A stretch of DNA of 64,000 nt from Flavobacterium succinicans LMG 10402 (GCF_000611675.1 NZ_JATV01000006.1:62001-126000); one strand, 5' to 3'. Counted from the stretch's first letter, positions 33,880-42,827 are shown. Numbers and translations are program-made. The notes: generated by a model from the sequence alone, not told the origin.

Positions 33880-35310
33880 GAGCATTCCATAATATATTGG
33901 TATTCCTAAAAAAACAATCCCTAATCCCAAAGTTGTATTCACAGTATCATACACTAACAAAGTACCACTTATTCCTAGAGCTACTATGATATAGAGTGCT
34001 GGAACGATGGGATATCCAAAAGCTTTGTAGGGTCGAGCGGCATGAGGTTCCTTTTTTCTCAAAATAAAAACCCCAAGAATAGTCAAAATATAAAACAACA
34101 AAGAAGCAAAAGTAGCATAGGTCAATAAATCTCCAAATTTTCCCGAAACACAAAGCACACTGGCCCATAAACCTTGTAACCAAAGTGCTTTTGCTGGTAC
34201 TTGATGCTTATTGAGTTGCATGGCCTTTTTGAAAAACAAGCCTTGCTGAGCCATAGCATAAAACAATCTTCCTCCCGAAAGAATCAGACCACTGTTGCAT
34301 CCAAATGTAGAGATCATGATCAAAGCAGACATTAAAAAAACACCTGTATTTCCCATAATAACACTCGCAGCAGCTGCTCCTACTCTATCATTGGAAGCAA
34401 ACATGATGCCTTTTGCCAAAGCATCTTCTCCCACTGGATTGCCTTGTAGCGGCAAGAGCGCCAAATAAGACACATTGGCCAGTACATAAACCACGGTAAC
34501 AATGAGTGTTCCTAGTACCAAACTTCTTGGTATGTTTTTTTTAGGCTCTTTAATTTCGCCAGCAATAAACGTCACATTATTCCATGCATCGCTCGAAAAC
34601 AATGAATTCACCATGGTTGCAGTAGCCGCTCCCAAAATAGCCGTTCCAACTAATTTAGTAACCGTAACCGATCCGTCGGGATGTTGAACCGTTTTATAAG
34701 CATCCCACATCGTTTCAAAATTAACGAACAAGGTGTCTTTTTTTATGCCAACATAAATACCTAGTATGATGAGTGCAAATAGAGCAATTAACTTGGCCGC
34801 TGTTAAAATCAACTGAATCCATTTACCATTTTCAATTCCTTTCGTATTGATATACGTTAATAAAAAAATACTCATCACCGCCAAAACTTGCTTATACGCT
34901 ATAATAAACGATCCGGATTGGTATAATTTAGTATCTAAAAACGGAAAAAAAATAGCACTATAATTGGCAAATGTAACCGCAATAGCTGCAATCACTCCTG
35001 TTTGAATCACCGAAAAAACAGTCCAACCATATAAGAAAGATACCAATCGACCGTAAGCTCTCTGAATATAAACAAATTGCCCGCCAGCGTTAGGCATCAT
35101 TCCTGCTAATTCGCCGTAACTCAAGGCCGCAGCTACGGTAATGACTCCTGTCACAACCCAAATCAACAGCAACCAAGCTGCCGAACCAATATCCCTAGCC
35201 ATGGCCGAGGTAACGATAAAAATACCAGAACCAATCATAGACCCTGCCACTAAACTAGTAGCATCAACTAATCCTAAAGAGCGCTTTAATTCGGTTTTGT
35301 TTTCTGACAT
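33868..35310 (-). CDS. APC-family amino-acid permease
   Basis: A 480-residue inner-membrane transporter with 12 predicted membrane segments. The first helix has GSMIGSGIFI (about 22-31), the unwound substrate-binding motif of the APC superfamily, and the next segments carry GELAGMMPNAGGQFVYI (about 66-82), typical of the LAT/glutamate-type branch. The substrate cannot be fixed from sequence. It faces the FNR-like gene tail to tail with three bases between stop codons; it has no visible link to the oxygen regulon. Promoter not clear. Confidence 0.9.
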   Translation of the reverse strand: MSENKTELKRSLGLVDATSLVAGSMIGSGIFIVTSAMARDIGSAAWLLLIWVVTGVITVAAALSYGELAGMMPNAGGQFVYIQRAYGRLVSFLYGWTVFSVIQTGVIAAIAVTFANYSAIFFPFLDTKLYQSGSFIIAYKQVLAVMSIFLLTYINTKGIENGKWIQLILTAAKLIALFALIILGIYVGIKKDTLFVNFETMWDAYKTVQHPDGSVTVTKLVGTAILGAATATMVNSLFSSDAWNNVTFIAGEIKEPKKNIPRSLVLGTLIVTVVYVLANVSYLALLPLQGNPVGEDALAKGIMFASNDRVGAAAASVIMGNTGVFLMSALIMISTFGCNSGLILSGGRLFYAMAQQGLFFKKAMQLNKHQVPAKALWLQGLWASVLCVSGKFGDLLTYATFASLLFYILTILGVFILRKKEPHAARPYKAFGYPIVPALYIIVALGISGTLLVYDTVNTTLGLGIVFLGIPIYYGMLKKK

Positions 35311-35349
35311 GAAGTGTAAACTATACTATACTATTGAATGATACTTTTA

Positions 35350-36123
35350 TTATATTTTTTTTGCTTCGTTCCAAAAAACATCCATTTCAGCCAAAGTCAT
35401 ATCCATAAGTGGCTTGCCTAATTCGCTAGCTTTACTTTCTAAATACTGAAATCTTTTTATAAATTTTTTATTAGTTCGTTCCAAAGCATCTTCGGGATTT
35501 ACATTTAAAAAACGAGCGTAATTTATTATGGAAAAAAGCACGTCTCCAAACTCAGCTTCTATTTTATCTTGGTCTTTAGCTGCCACTTCTACTTGCAGTT
35601 CTTGCAATTCTTCTTGTACTTTTTCCCAAACTTGATGGGGTTCGTCCCAATCAAAACCTACCGCTTTTACTTTATCTTGAATGCGACTGGCTTTTACTAG
35701 GGCTGGTAAACTTTTAGGGACTCCTTCCAAAACCGATTTCTTACCTTCTTTCAGTTTGAGTTTTTCCCAGTTTTGCTTGACTTCCTCTTCATTTTCAACC
35801 ACAGTGTCACTGTAAATGTGAGGATGACGATGAATCAATTTTTCGCAAATTTCATTACAAACATCTGCTATATCGAAATCGTTGGTTTCGCTACCAATCT
35901 TGGCATAAAACACCATATGCAACAATACATCACCCAATTCTTTCTTGACTTCTTGTAGATCATTATCCAAGATAGCATCGCCTAATTCATAGGTTTCCTC
36001 TATGGTCAAATGCCGTAAGGATTGCATGGTTTGCTTTTTGTCCCAAGGACATTGTTCGCGCAACTCATCCATAATGGTTAACAATCGATCAAAGGCTTCT
36101 AATTGTTGGGCTCTTGTATTCAT
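35350..36123 (-). CDS. mazG: Nucleoside triphosphate pyrophosphohydrolase MazG
   Basis: Hydrolyses NTPs and dNTPs to monophosphates and pyrophosphate. In 257 residues there are two MazG domains. The first has CPWDKKQT, LTIEETYELGDAI and KKELGDVLLHMVF (about 47-73) with the EExxE and ExxD metal sites. The second has EELQELQVEV and EAEFGDVLFSIINYARF (about 187-205). Length and tandem layout are those of E. coli MazG. No mazEF genes lie nearby, so it is a housekeeping form. Confidence 0.94.
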   Translation of the reverse strand: MNTRAQQLEAFDRLLTIMDELREQCPWDKKQTMQSLRHLTIEETYELGDAILDNDLQEVKKELGDVLLHMVFYAKIGSETNDFDIADVCNEICEKLIHRHPHIYSDTVVENEEEVKQNWEKLKLKEGKKSVLEGVPKSLPALVKASRIQDKVKAVGFDWDEPHQVWEKVQEELQELQVEVAAKDQDKIEAEFGDVLFSIINYARFLNVNPEDALERTNKKFIKRFQYLESKASELGKPLMDMTLAEMDVFWNEAKKI

Positions 36124-36150
36124 AACATAATGGTTTTTGGTAAAAATAAA

Positions 36151-36186
36151 AAAATCCTGTCAAGAAAAACAACTCAACAGGATTTT
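36151..36186 (-). terminator. Terminator of the DUF5606 gene
   Basis: AAAATCCTGT (36151-36160) and ACAGGATTTT (36177-36186) pair around a 16-base loop. On the minus strand it follows the stop codon at 36206. Confidence 0.75.
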
Positions 36187-36205
36187 ATCTTTCAGGTAGT
36201 TAGTA

Positions 36206-36679
36206 CTACTCTTTCTTAGCTTTTGCTTTTTTTGGCTTAGCTTCGGCCTCAGGTGCTACAGCTACAGTTTCTTCAGTTCCAATGGCTGGCGGAGCATCAT
36301 TGGTTACCAAGCCACGTTCTTGCAACATATTATACCAATTCAAGATTTTTTTAATATCTGAAGCGTATACTCTTTCTTCATCATACTCTGGCAAAATTTC
36401 TCTAAAATAAGCATTCAAAGTAGCGTTATCTTCTTTATGAGAGATGGCTTTTCCGTTATTTTCTTTTTTAGCAATATTAGACATTACTTCAGCCAAAGGT
36501 TTTTCTGCCTCATAAGTGTACACCGAAATTTCAGTTAATAAACTTACATTACTTTTCAAACTTACGGTTACTTTTTTTCCATCAACTAATGATTCTGCAA
36601 CAAAACCTGTTCTGGTTTGTACTTTCAAAGCAAACAATCCTGGTTTACCTGAAATGGCTAAAATTTTCTCTAAATTCAT
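36206..36679 (-). CDS. DUF5606-family protein
   Basis: A 157-residue protein found in Bacteroidota. It begins MNLEKILAISGKPGLF, with a small beta domain (about 1-60; GKPGLFALKVQTRTGFVAES), then a helical part with YDEERVYASDIKKILNWYNML (about 97-117), and a charged Ala/Lys/Glu tail ending KKAKAKKE. A longer reading from 36736 would add 19 residues without family resemblance, so I chose 36679. The role is unknown. It sits between def and mazG, all on the minus strand. Confidence 0.8.
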   Translation of the reverse strand: MNLEKILAISGKPGLFALKVQTRTGFVAESLVDGKKVTVSLKSNVSLLTEISVYTYEAEKPLAEVMSNIAKKENNGKAISHKEDNATLNAYFREILPEYDEERVYASDIKKILNWYNMLQERGLVTNDAPPAIGTEETVAVAPEAEAKPKKAKAKKE

Positions 36680-36753
36680 TTTCTTTTTATTTATAGTTCG
36701 TTGGCAATGGTATAAAATTGTTGATTCAAAAATCAACTCTTGCTATTGCTAAT

Positions 36754-37341
36754 TTATCTTCCTTTTTTGGCAAAAAATTTCATTCGGTAGTCTTGAAATG
36801 TTTTTCCCTCGGTAATATTTTTTAATTTTTTTTGAATCAACCGTTTTTTTAGAGACGAAATTTTGTCGGTAAACAAAACGCCTTCAATGTGATCGTATTC
36901 GTGCTGAATGACGCGAGCAATTAAACCATCAAATACTTCGGTTTTCATTACAAAATCCTCTTCGCAATACTCAATAGTCACGATTGGTTTTCTGTATACG
37001 TCTTCGCGAACATCAGGAATACTCAAACATCCTTCATTAAAAGCCCATTCCTCACCTTCTTCTTTGATGATTTTGGCATTAATGAACGTTCTCTTGAAAC
37101 CTTTCAATTTATTTTGAGCATCCGATTCTAAATCTTCATCATCACTAAAAGGAGTAGTGTCAATTACAAAAAGGCGCACAGATAACCCTACTTGTTCTGC
37201 TGCTAAACCAACTCCAGAGGCATTATACATGGTTTCATACATGTTATCAATCACTTCTTTTAAGTTGGGATAATCAGGAGTAAGTGCTTCGCCAACTTTT
37301 CGTAAAACTGGGTCACCGTAACCTATAATTGGTAAAATCAT
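36754..37341 (-). CDS. def: Peptide deformylase
   Basis: Removes the formyl group from the N-terminal methionine of new proteins. In 195 residues all three motifs are present: GVGLAAEQ (motif 1, about 43-50), EGCLSIP (motif 2, about 103-109, with the metal-binding cysteine) and QHEYDH (motif 3, about 145-150, HExxH). It is slightly longer than E. coli Def through an insertion (DDEDLESDAQNKLKGF, about 69-84), common in Bacteroidota. A -7 element (TATTTTTG on the minus strand, 37399-37406) lies about 58 bases before the start. Confidence 0.96.
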   Translation of the reverse strand: MILPIIGYGDPVLRKVGEALTPDYPNLKEVIDNMYETMYNASGVGLAAEQVGLSVRLFVIDTTPFSDDEDLESDAQNKLKGFKRTFINAKIIKEEGEEWAFNEGCLSIPDVREDVYRKPIVTIEYCEEDFVMKTEVFDGLIARVIQHEYDHIEGVLFTDKISSLKKRLIQKKLKNITEGKTFQDYRMKFFAKKGR

Positions 37342-37398
37342 TTTTTATAGAATTAAGTTTGTACCACAAAAGGGAATACTTCCTTTTTAATTGGTTGG

Positions 37399-37406
37399 CA
37401 AAAATA
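37399..37406 (-). promoter_or_regulatory. -7 promoter element of def
   Basis: On the minus strand this reads TATTTTTG, a full match to TAnnTTTG, with predicted +1 near 37394. Confidence 0.45.
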
Positions 37407-37508
37407 GTAAAAATTCAACAATGCCGAATTCCAATTGGCAATAAGTTTAGATTTTACTAAAATTTCAATTTCTATACTCATTACTATCAACAAGCCCTAC
37501 ACAATTCC

Positions 37509-37516
37509 TATCTTTG
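37509..37516 (+). promoter_or_regulatory. -7 promoter element of the FUSC gene
   Basis: TATCTTTG matches TAnnTTTG. Predicted +1 is near 37521, 13 bases before the ATG at 37534, which supports that start over the longer reading from 37435. Confidence 0.5.
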
Positions 37517-37533
37517 AGGTTCATTGTATTCCT

Positions 37534-39747
37534 ATGATTGAAAAAATAATAAATTTTACTCAGACTATTCATTTCACTAACGCATTAAAAGTAACCACAG
37601 CCACGGTTATCCCTGTATTACTATTTACCTATTTAGGTCATTTTGATATAGGATTTTCAATAGCATTAGGGGCATTTTTTACCTATCCCAGTGACATTCC
37701 AAGTAGTTTAAGTCACAAAATCAAAGGCTTACTAGTAACTGCCTCTTTAATTGCATTAGTCAATTTATTAGTCAATATCCTCTATCCATACAAATTTGTT
37801 TTTTATCCGATTTTTGGAATATTAATTTTTCTTTTTTCCATGATCTCTGTTTATGGACAAAGAGCAACGGCGGTTTCATTTTCGTGCTTGCTATCCCTTT
37901 GTTTGGCTTTTGCACATTTGCATACCGGATGGGAAATGTTAGGCTATGCCGCACTAATATTTACGGGTGGTCTTTTTTACTTGTTAGTTTCTTTACTTTT
38001 TCATTACCTTAATCCTTTTCGTTTTATTGAATTACAGTTGGTTTCTTGCATTGAGTTGACGGCAAAATACCTAAAACTCAGAGCCGATTTATGGAAAAAA
38101 GAAGCCGATCGAAAAAGTATTATTGAGAAACAGCTTGTGTTACAAGTAGAATTGAATACGGTTCATGAAACCATTAGAAGTGTACTTATCGGGAATCAAT
38201 CTTTATATTCGGATACCGCACAAAATAGAAAACTCCTCATTGTATTTATCAATTTGGTCGAAATTTTAGAATTGGCATTGGCCACTTCATTTGACCACAA
38301 AACACTTCATGAGAAGTTTGATGTACAACCAGAAATTATTAAAAGCTACGCTACACTTGCCACTAATTTAAAAAAAACGCTAAAGCAACTGAGCAATAAC
38401 ATCCCTAAGAGTTCCCAATATCGTTCGAAACATTCCTTAGAAGTTGACCTCAAAAATTTTGAATCCACTATCCTTGAGTATCAAAACAACATCAAAGATT
38501 CCGGATCACATGAAGGAATATCCATGCTAACCAACATGCTACATTATGCAGAGCGTCAGGTGGAAAAAATCAAAACCATAGAAAGAGCTTTTGATTTAAA
38601 AATAAAAGAGAAACACCCTGAAATCAATCGAAAAGAACTTCAAAAATTCCTAACACCTCAATATTATCCCTTATCTACCTTTATCAATAATCTAAGTTTT
38701 TCGTCAACTTTATTCAGGCATTCTCTTCGTTTATCGGTAGCTTTATTGTTTGGATTTTGTGTTGGAAGCTTTTTACCGTTTCAAAACGTATTTTGGATTT
38801 TGTTAACCATCATCGTAATTATGCGGCCAGGCTATGGACTGACCAAAGTACGCTCTTACCAACGAACAATCGGAACCATACTCGGAGGCTTTATTGCTTT
38901 TGGATGTCTGTACTTTATTGACAATACCGTTGTTCGGAGCATGATGGCTATTGTATGCATTTTATTGGGTATGGCATTCACGAATATTAGTTACAAAACT
39001 AGCGCCACATTTGTGACCATGTATGTAGTCTTTTTATACAGTATTTTAACACCAGAAATATCTAATGTCATTGAATTAAGAATTATCGACACACTCATAG
39101 GAGCCATAATTGCTTACACTTTCAATCATTTTTTTTGGCCGTCTTGGGAATTCATCAATACGCCGAAACACATTGAAAAAGCCATTCAGGCCAATAAAAA
39201 TTATTTGAATCAAATCGCACTGTTTTACAACGAGAAAGGAACCGTCTCAACGGTGTATAAAGTAGCTCGTAAAAATGCTTTTGTGGAGATAGGCAATTTG
39301 ATGGCCTCGTTTCAACGCATGAGTCAAGAACCAAAATCAAAACAAGTAAAAATAGCGCAAGTATACAAACTTGCAGTACTAAACCACACGTTACTTTCTT
39401 CGATAGCCTCAATGGGTACCTACATCCAATCGCACAAAACTACTGCTGCATCAATTGCCTTTAATAGCGTTATGACGACTGTGATTCAAAACTTAGAGGA
39501 AGCCTTACAATTATTAAATCCGAACACCCCAACGGAACAAGTAACGGTTTCCAATACAGAAAAAGCATCAGGATTTCTAGAACTAATGAAAATAAAAATG
39601 AATGAAATATCAGCTAAGGAAGCTTCGACAACATTGGATCATTCCATACAGATGCAAGAAGCACAACTCATCATTGAACAATTAGTTTGGTTGACCAATC
39701 TTTCAGAAAACATCCTAAAAAACACCAAAATTTTACTGGAAAATTAA
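37534..39747 (+). CDS. FUSC-family membrane protein (YccS/YhfK-like)
   Basis: A 737-residue protein with two blocks of about six membrane helices (about 20-170 and 395-530), each followed by a long cytoplasmic helical part, the layout of YccS/YhfK and fusaric-acid-resistance-like (FUSC) proteins. Seen in the second block: FQNVFWILLTIIVIMRPGYG and RTIGTILGGFIAF, the conserved FUSC helix 2-3 region. Some relatives export aromatic acids; the substrate here is unknown. The start was set at 37534 because the promoter covers the longer reading. It ends five bases from the convergent ruvX stop with no hairpin. Confidence 0.86.
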   Translation: MIEKIINFTQTIHFTNALKVTTATVIPVLLFTYLGHFDIGFSIALGAFFTYPSDIPSSLSHKIKGLLVTASLIALVNLLVNILYPYKFVFYPIFGILIFLFSMISVYGQRATAVSFSCLLSLCLAFAHLHTGWEMLGYAALIFTGGLFYLLVSLLFHYLNPFRFIELQLVSCIELTAKYLKLRADLWKKEADRKSIIEKQLVLQVELNTVHETIRSVLIGNQSLYSDTAQNRKLLIVFINLVEILELALATSFDHKTLHEKFDVQPEIIKSYATLATNLKKTLKQLSNNIPKSSQYRSKHSLEVDLKNFESTILEYQNNIKDSGSHEGISMLTNMLHYAERQVEKIKTIERAFDLKIKEKHPEINRKELQKFLTPQYYPLSTFINNLSFSSTLFRHSLRLSVALLFGFCVGSFLPFQNVFWILLTIIVIMRPGYGLTKVRSYQRTIGTILGGFIAFGCLYFIDNTVVRSMMAIVCILLGMAFTNISYKTSATFVTMYVVFLYSILTPEISNVIELRIIDTLIGAIIAYTFNHFFWPSWEFINTPKHIEKAIQANKNYLNQIALFYNEKGTVSTVYKVARKNAFVEIGNLMASFQRMSQEPKSKQVKIAQVYKLAVLNHTLLSSIASMGTYIQSHKTTAASIAFNSVMTTVIQNLEEALQLLNPNTPTEQVTVSNTEKASGFLELMKIKMNEISAKEASTTLDHSIQMQEAQLIIEQLVWLTNLSENILKNTKILLEN

Positions 39748-39752
39748 TTTCG

Positions 39753-40163
39753 TTATTTTCTATTCAAAAAATCTTGCAGCATAATAGTAGCCGAAATTTC
39801 GTCAATAAGAGCTTTGTTTTGGCGCTGCTTTTTTTTCAACCCAGAATCAATCATGGTTTGAAAAGCCATTTTAGAAGTAAATCGTTCGTCCACTCGAATC
39901 ACTTTCATTTCTGGAAAATGATTGGTAAAATGCGTAACAAACCCTTTAATAATTGAAGCGCTTTGCGAAGGTTCTCCGTTCATTTGCTTGGGTTCGCCTA
40001 TGAGCACCGCTTCTACTTTTTCCTTTGAAAAATAATCTTTGAGAAAGGATATGGCGGTTTCGGAAGGAATGGTAGTCAAACCCGAAGCAATAATTTGTAA
40101 TTCATCGGTAACGGCAATTCCTGTACGTTTTTGTCCGTAATCTATGGCTAGAATTCTTGGCAT
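39753..40163 (-). CDS. ruvX: RuvX/YqgF-family Holliday-junction resolvase-like nuclease
   Basis: A 136-residue RNase H-fold protein. Seen: LAIDYGQKRTGIAV (4-17) with the first catalytic aspartate, GEPKQMNGEPS (about 56-66), VDERFTSKMA with the second acidic pair, and DEISATIMLQDFL near the end. RuvX members resolve Holliday junctions or process 16S rRNA (YqgF). Length is normal. A -7 element (TATATTTG on the minus strand, 40191-40198) lies shortly before the start. Confidence 0.93.
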   Translation of the reverse strand: MPRILAIDYGQKRTGIAVTDELQIIASGLTTIPSETAISFLKDYFSKEKVEAVLIGEPKQMNGEPSQSASIIKGFVTHFTNHFPEMKVIRVDERFTSKMAFQTMIDSGLKKKQRQNKALIDEISATIMLQDFLNRK

Positions 40164-40190
40164 TTTAAAAATTTAAAGTACAAATATAAC

Positions 40191-40198
40191 CAAAGAAA
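40191..40198 (-). promoter_or_regulatory. -7 promoter element of ruvX
   Basis: On the minus strand this reads TATATTTG, a full match to TAnnTTTG, with predicted +1 near 40186. Confidence 0.45.
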
Positions 40199-40246
40199 CC
40201 GCTTTAAAACTAAAGCGGTACATCTTATTTAAATTCCAATTTTATA

Positions 40247-40867
40247 TTATCCCAAGAAAAAACGTTTAAAAAAACTTTTACTAGTATCGATAGTTTCCGT
40301 CTTTTTTTCGTTTACTGTACCTTGTGATGCTTCATATTGAGCAAATAATTGCCCAACAAATTCTATATATGAACATTTTCTTTCTTCTAGAAAACCAATC
40401 AAATATTTTTCACTGTAAGCCACTCCGCTGGCTTGTTCAATTTGCAATAATTTTTTGTACAAAGGCTCAATGTGTTCTTTGATAATTTCATTAGGCACTG
40501 CTTTTCTTTTACCAAAAATGTTCACCACTTCTCCTGTTTCGTTTTTGGTTACTTCAAAATCCGTTACTACCCAATAGTATCGACCTGACTTGGCCAAATT
40601 CTTAACAATAGCATGAAAATTATTACCCTGATTCAGATTATCCCAAAGCACTTTAAAAATAACTTTCGGCATATCAGGATGTCTTACAATGCTATGGGGT
40701 TGCCCCATAAGTTCATAATCTTCGTATCCACAAACATCAGAAAAAACTTCATTAGCATATTCGATTATCCCACGATGATCGGTTTTACTCATAATCGTCC
40801 TGGTTTTGTCCCAAGCAACTTCTTTATCAATAATTACTGGCATTTGAAATAATTGATTTGCTCCCAT
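40247..40867 (-). CDS. PAS-only protein of the Aer type
   Basis: A 206-residue protein with one PAS domain (about 20-125). The segment GYEDYELMGQPHSIVRHPDMPKVIF resembles the PAS domain of the aerotaxis receptor Aer, which binds FAD, and the IFGKRKAVP strand follows. Residues 130-206 form two helices and a charged tail without a kinase, methyl-accepting, GGDEF or DNA-binding domain. Flavobacteria lack chemotaxis of the E. coli kind, so aerotaxis is unlikely. The promoter has an FNR-type box with the same geometry as the oxidase genes. A role in redox or oxygen sensing is inferred from this; the output partner is unknown. Confidence 0.8.
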   Translation of the reverse strand: MGANQLFQMPVIIDKEVAWDKTRTIMSKTDHRGIIEYANEVFSDVCGYEDYELMGQPHSIVRHPDMPKVIFKVLWDNLNQGNNFHAIVKNLAKSGRYYWVVTDFEVTKNETGEVVNIFGKRKAVPNEIIKEHIEPLYKKLLQIEQASGVAYSEKYLIGFLEERKCSYIEFVGQLFAQYEASQGTVNEKKTETIDTSKSFFKRFFLG

Positions 40868-40917
40868 AAGTATTATATTTGGTATTAATTGTTAGTCTCT
40901 TCCTTTCAAAAAGTGGC

Positions 40918-40961
40918 CAAAAATAATGTTAAGAAATCGATTGAAAAATGATTTTTATCAT
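40918..40961 (-). promoter_or_regulatory. Promoter of the PAS-only gene with FNR-type operator
   Basis: Palindrome ATGAT-TTTT-ATCAT at 40948-40961, then exactly 22 bp, then the -7 element reading TATTTTTG on the minus strand (40918-40925). The palindrome and -7 are identical in sequence to those before ccoS. Predicted +1 is near 40913, with a leader of about 46 bases. Confidence 0.7.
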
Positions 40962-41099
40962 ATATTCTGTCAAAATACCGACTTCGCAATCGATTTCTAT
41001 CACTCCTCACCCATGACTATAATTATTTATCAAAATTTCACAAAACGAATAAAAATGTTACTAAAAAATAAACAAAGCGGGTTTTAAAAAAAATCAATT

Positions 41100-41107
41100 T
41101 ATCTTTG
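41100..41107 (+). promoter_or_regulatory. -7 promoter element of dapD
   Basis: TATCTTTG matches TAnnTTTG. Predicted +1 is near 41112, 14 bases before the ATG at 41126. Confidence 0.5.
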
Positions 41108-41125
41108 CAAAAAATATTTAGAAAA

Positions 41126-41941
41126 ATGAATTCATTACAAACAATTATAGAACAAGCTTGGGAAAACAGAGCTTTATTACAAGAAACCACTACAACAGAT
41201 GCCATTAGAGAAGTAATCGAGTTACTAGATTCTGGTAAACTGAGAGTAGCTGAACCTGTGGCTGACGGATGGCAAGTAAACGAATGGGTAAAAAAAGCTG
41301 TGGTAATGTACTTCCCTATTCAAAAAATGGAAACATGGGAATCGGGTATTTTTGAGTACCATGACAAAATGTTACTGAAAAAAGAGTATGCCGAAAAAGG
41401 AGTTCGTGTAGTTCCTGGTGCGTCTGCTCGTTATGGTGCTTATATCTCAAGTGGTGTAATCATGATGCCAAGTTACGTGAATATTGGTGCTTATGTTGAT
41501 GCTGGAACTATGGTTGACACTTGGGCAACTGTAGGAAGTTGTGCTCAAATTGGCAAAGATGTTCATTTGAGTGGTGGAGTTGGAATTGGTGGTGTTTTAG
41601 AACCTTTACAAGCTGCACCTGTTATTATTGAAGATGGTGCTTTCATTGGTTCTCGTTGTATTGTGGTAGAAGGTGTTCACGTAGGAAAAGAAGCGGTTTT
41701 GGGAGCTAACGTTTGCTTGACTGCCTCAACAAAAATTATTGATGTAACTGGAGACGAACCTGTTGAAATGAAAGGTCATGTTCCTGCTCGTTCAGTGGTA
41801 ATCCCAGGAAGTTATACTAAAAAATTCGCTGCTGGTGAGTATCAAGTTCCTTGCGCCTTGATCATTGGAACTCGTAAACCATCAACAGATTTGAAAACTT
41901 CTTTGAATAATGCCTTACGCGAATATGATGTAGCGGTATAA
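41126..41941 (+). CDS. dapD: Tetrahydrodipicolinate N-succinyltransferase
   Basis: Transfers succinyl from succinyl-CoA to tetrahydrodipicolinate in lysine and diaminopimelate synthesis. In 271 residues: an N-terminal helical domain (about 1-90), then a left-handed beta-helix of hexapeptide repeats (about 95-240) with VVPGASARYGAYI, GAYVDAGTMVDTWATVGS and GGVGIGGVLEPLQ, which are DapD signatures. The alternative start at 41105 would put seven extra residues inside the promoter, so ATG 41126 is preferred. It stands alone; no other dap gene is near. Confidence 0.96.
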   Translation: MNSLQTIIEQAWENRALLQETTTTDAIREVIELLDSGKLRVAEPVADGWQVNEWVKKAVVMYFPIQKMETWESGIFEYHDKMLLKKEYAEKGVRVVPGASARYGAYISSGVIMMPSYVNIGAYVDAGTMVDTWATVGSCAQIGKDVHLSGGVGIGGVLEPLQAAPVIIEDGAFIGSRCIVVEGVHVGKEAVLGANVCLTASTKIIDVTGDEPVEMKGHVPARSVVIPGSYTKKFAAGEYQVPCALIIGTRKPSTDLKTSLNNALREYDVAV

Positions 41942-41961
41942 TTTCAGAAAAAAACATACTG

Positions 41962-42006
41962 AAATTCCAAATTCCAATTGACTTCAAGAGGAATTTGGAA
42001 TTTTTT
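41962..42006. terminator. Terminator between dapD and the convergent glycosyltransferase gene
   Basis: AAATTCCAAATTCC pairs with GGAATTTGGAATTT around a 14-base loop, followed by T residues. The next gene's stop codon lies at its end. Confidence 0.75.
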
Positions 42007-42754
42007 ATTTGATTTTGTTTTGCAGTTTTAAAAGCTTGGCATATTTCATATAAGAAAAGAAACTTTGAATCATGGCAATCGACAAACCATCTATTCCATT
42101 AAAAATTCCTTTCTTAAAAAAATAGCAACGAACAAAGGCAACCGTACCATTAAGAACGGGTTTAAATGCGTTTATCCTTTTTCCCTGCTCAAACAATTGA
42201 TGCGCATGCCAATCGGAATATTGATTTTTTTTGGATATAATCTGATCCAGAGAATCCCAACCGTAATGCAGAATATGAACGGCTACTTTTTTCTCATTTT
42301 GTGTAACAATTTTTTGATGCACCTTAGCATCCGATGGATGAGCCGATTGTTTATTAAAAAAACGAACCTTTTGATCCGGATACCAGCCCGAAAAATCAAT
42401 TAATTTATCCGCGAGATAGTTTTTTACTCTAAAACTAAAAGCATCATAATTGCCTTCTAAATATTTTTTATTCAGGATAAATTCTTCAGCATCTTTATCA
42501 AGAAACTCATCGGCATCAAGGTTCAAAATCCAATTGTTTTTACAATAAGGAAGACCATGCGTACGCTGTGGACCATCGCCTAAAAATTTTTGCTCAATAA
42601 CTTTTGCTCCTTTTGCTTTGGCAATTTCCACAGTGCGGTCTTTACTAAATGAATCCACCACTATCACTTCATCGCAAACTTTAAATAAAGCATCGATGCA
42701 TTTTCCTATGTTTTTTTCTTCGTTGAAAGTAATAACCAGACCACTAATTCCCAT
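42005..42754 (-). CDS. Glycosyltransferase family 2, LPS core WaaE/KdtX type
   Basis: A 249-residue GT-A enzyme. Seen: GLVITFNEEKNIGKCIDAL at the N-terminus, DEVIVVDSFSKDRT (about 28-41), NLDADEFL with the DxD metal site (about 83-90), and FSGWYPDQKVRFF with VHQKI typical of beta-1,4-glucosyltransferases of the LPS core. It is probably cytoplasmic at the inner membrane, acting on the lipid A-core acceptor. The start is set at 42754; the longer reading from 42781 adds nine residues not seen in the family. The -7 element lies at 42779-42786. Confidence 0.88.
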   Translation of the reverse strand: MGISGLVITFNEEKNIGKCIDALFKVCDEVIVVDSFSKDRTVEIAKAKGAKVIEQKFLGDGPQRTHGLPYCKNNWILNLDADEFLDKDAEEFILNKKYLEGNYDAFSFRVKNYLADKLIDFSGWYPDQKVRFFNKQSAHPSDAKVHQKIVTQNEKKVAVHILHYGWDSLDQIISKKNQYSDWHAHQLFEQGKRINAFKPVLNGTVAFVRCYFFKKGIFNGIDGLSIAMIQSFFSYMKYAKLLKLQNKIK

Positions 42755-42778
42755 AACAAAAGTTAAAATTATTTGCGG

Positions 42779-42786
42779 CAAAAATA
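42779..42786 (-). promoter_or_regulatory. -7 promoter element of the GT2 gene
   Basis: On the minus strand this reads TATTTTTG. Predicted +1 is near 42774, 20 bases before the ATG at 42754. It overlaps the longer reading of the gene. Confidence 0.45.
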
Positions 42787-42827
42787 AAACAATTTTGCTT
42801 TAGTTTTCCCGAATCACAAACATAGAC

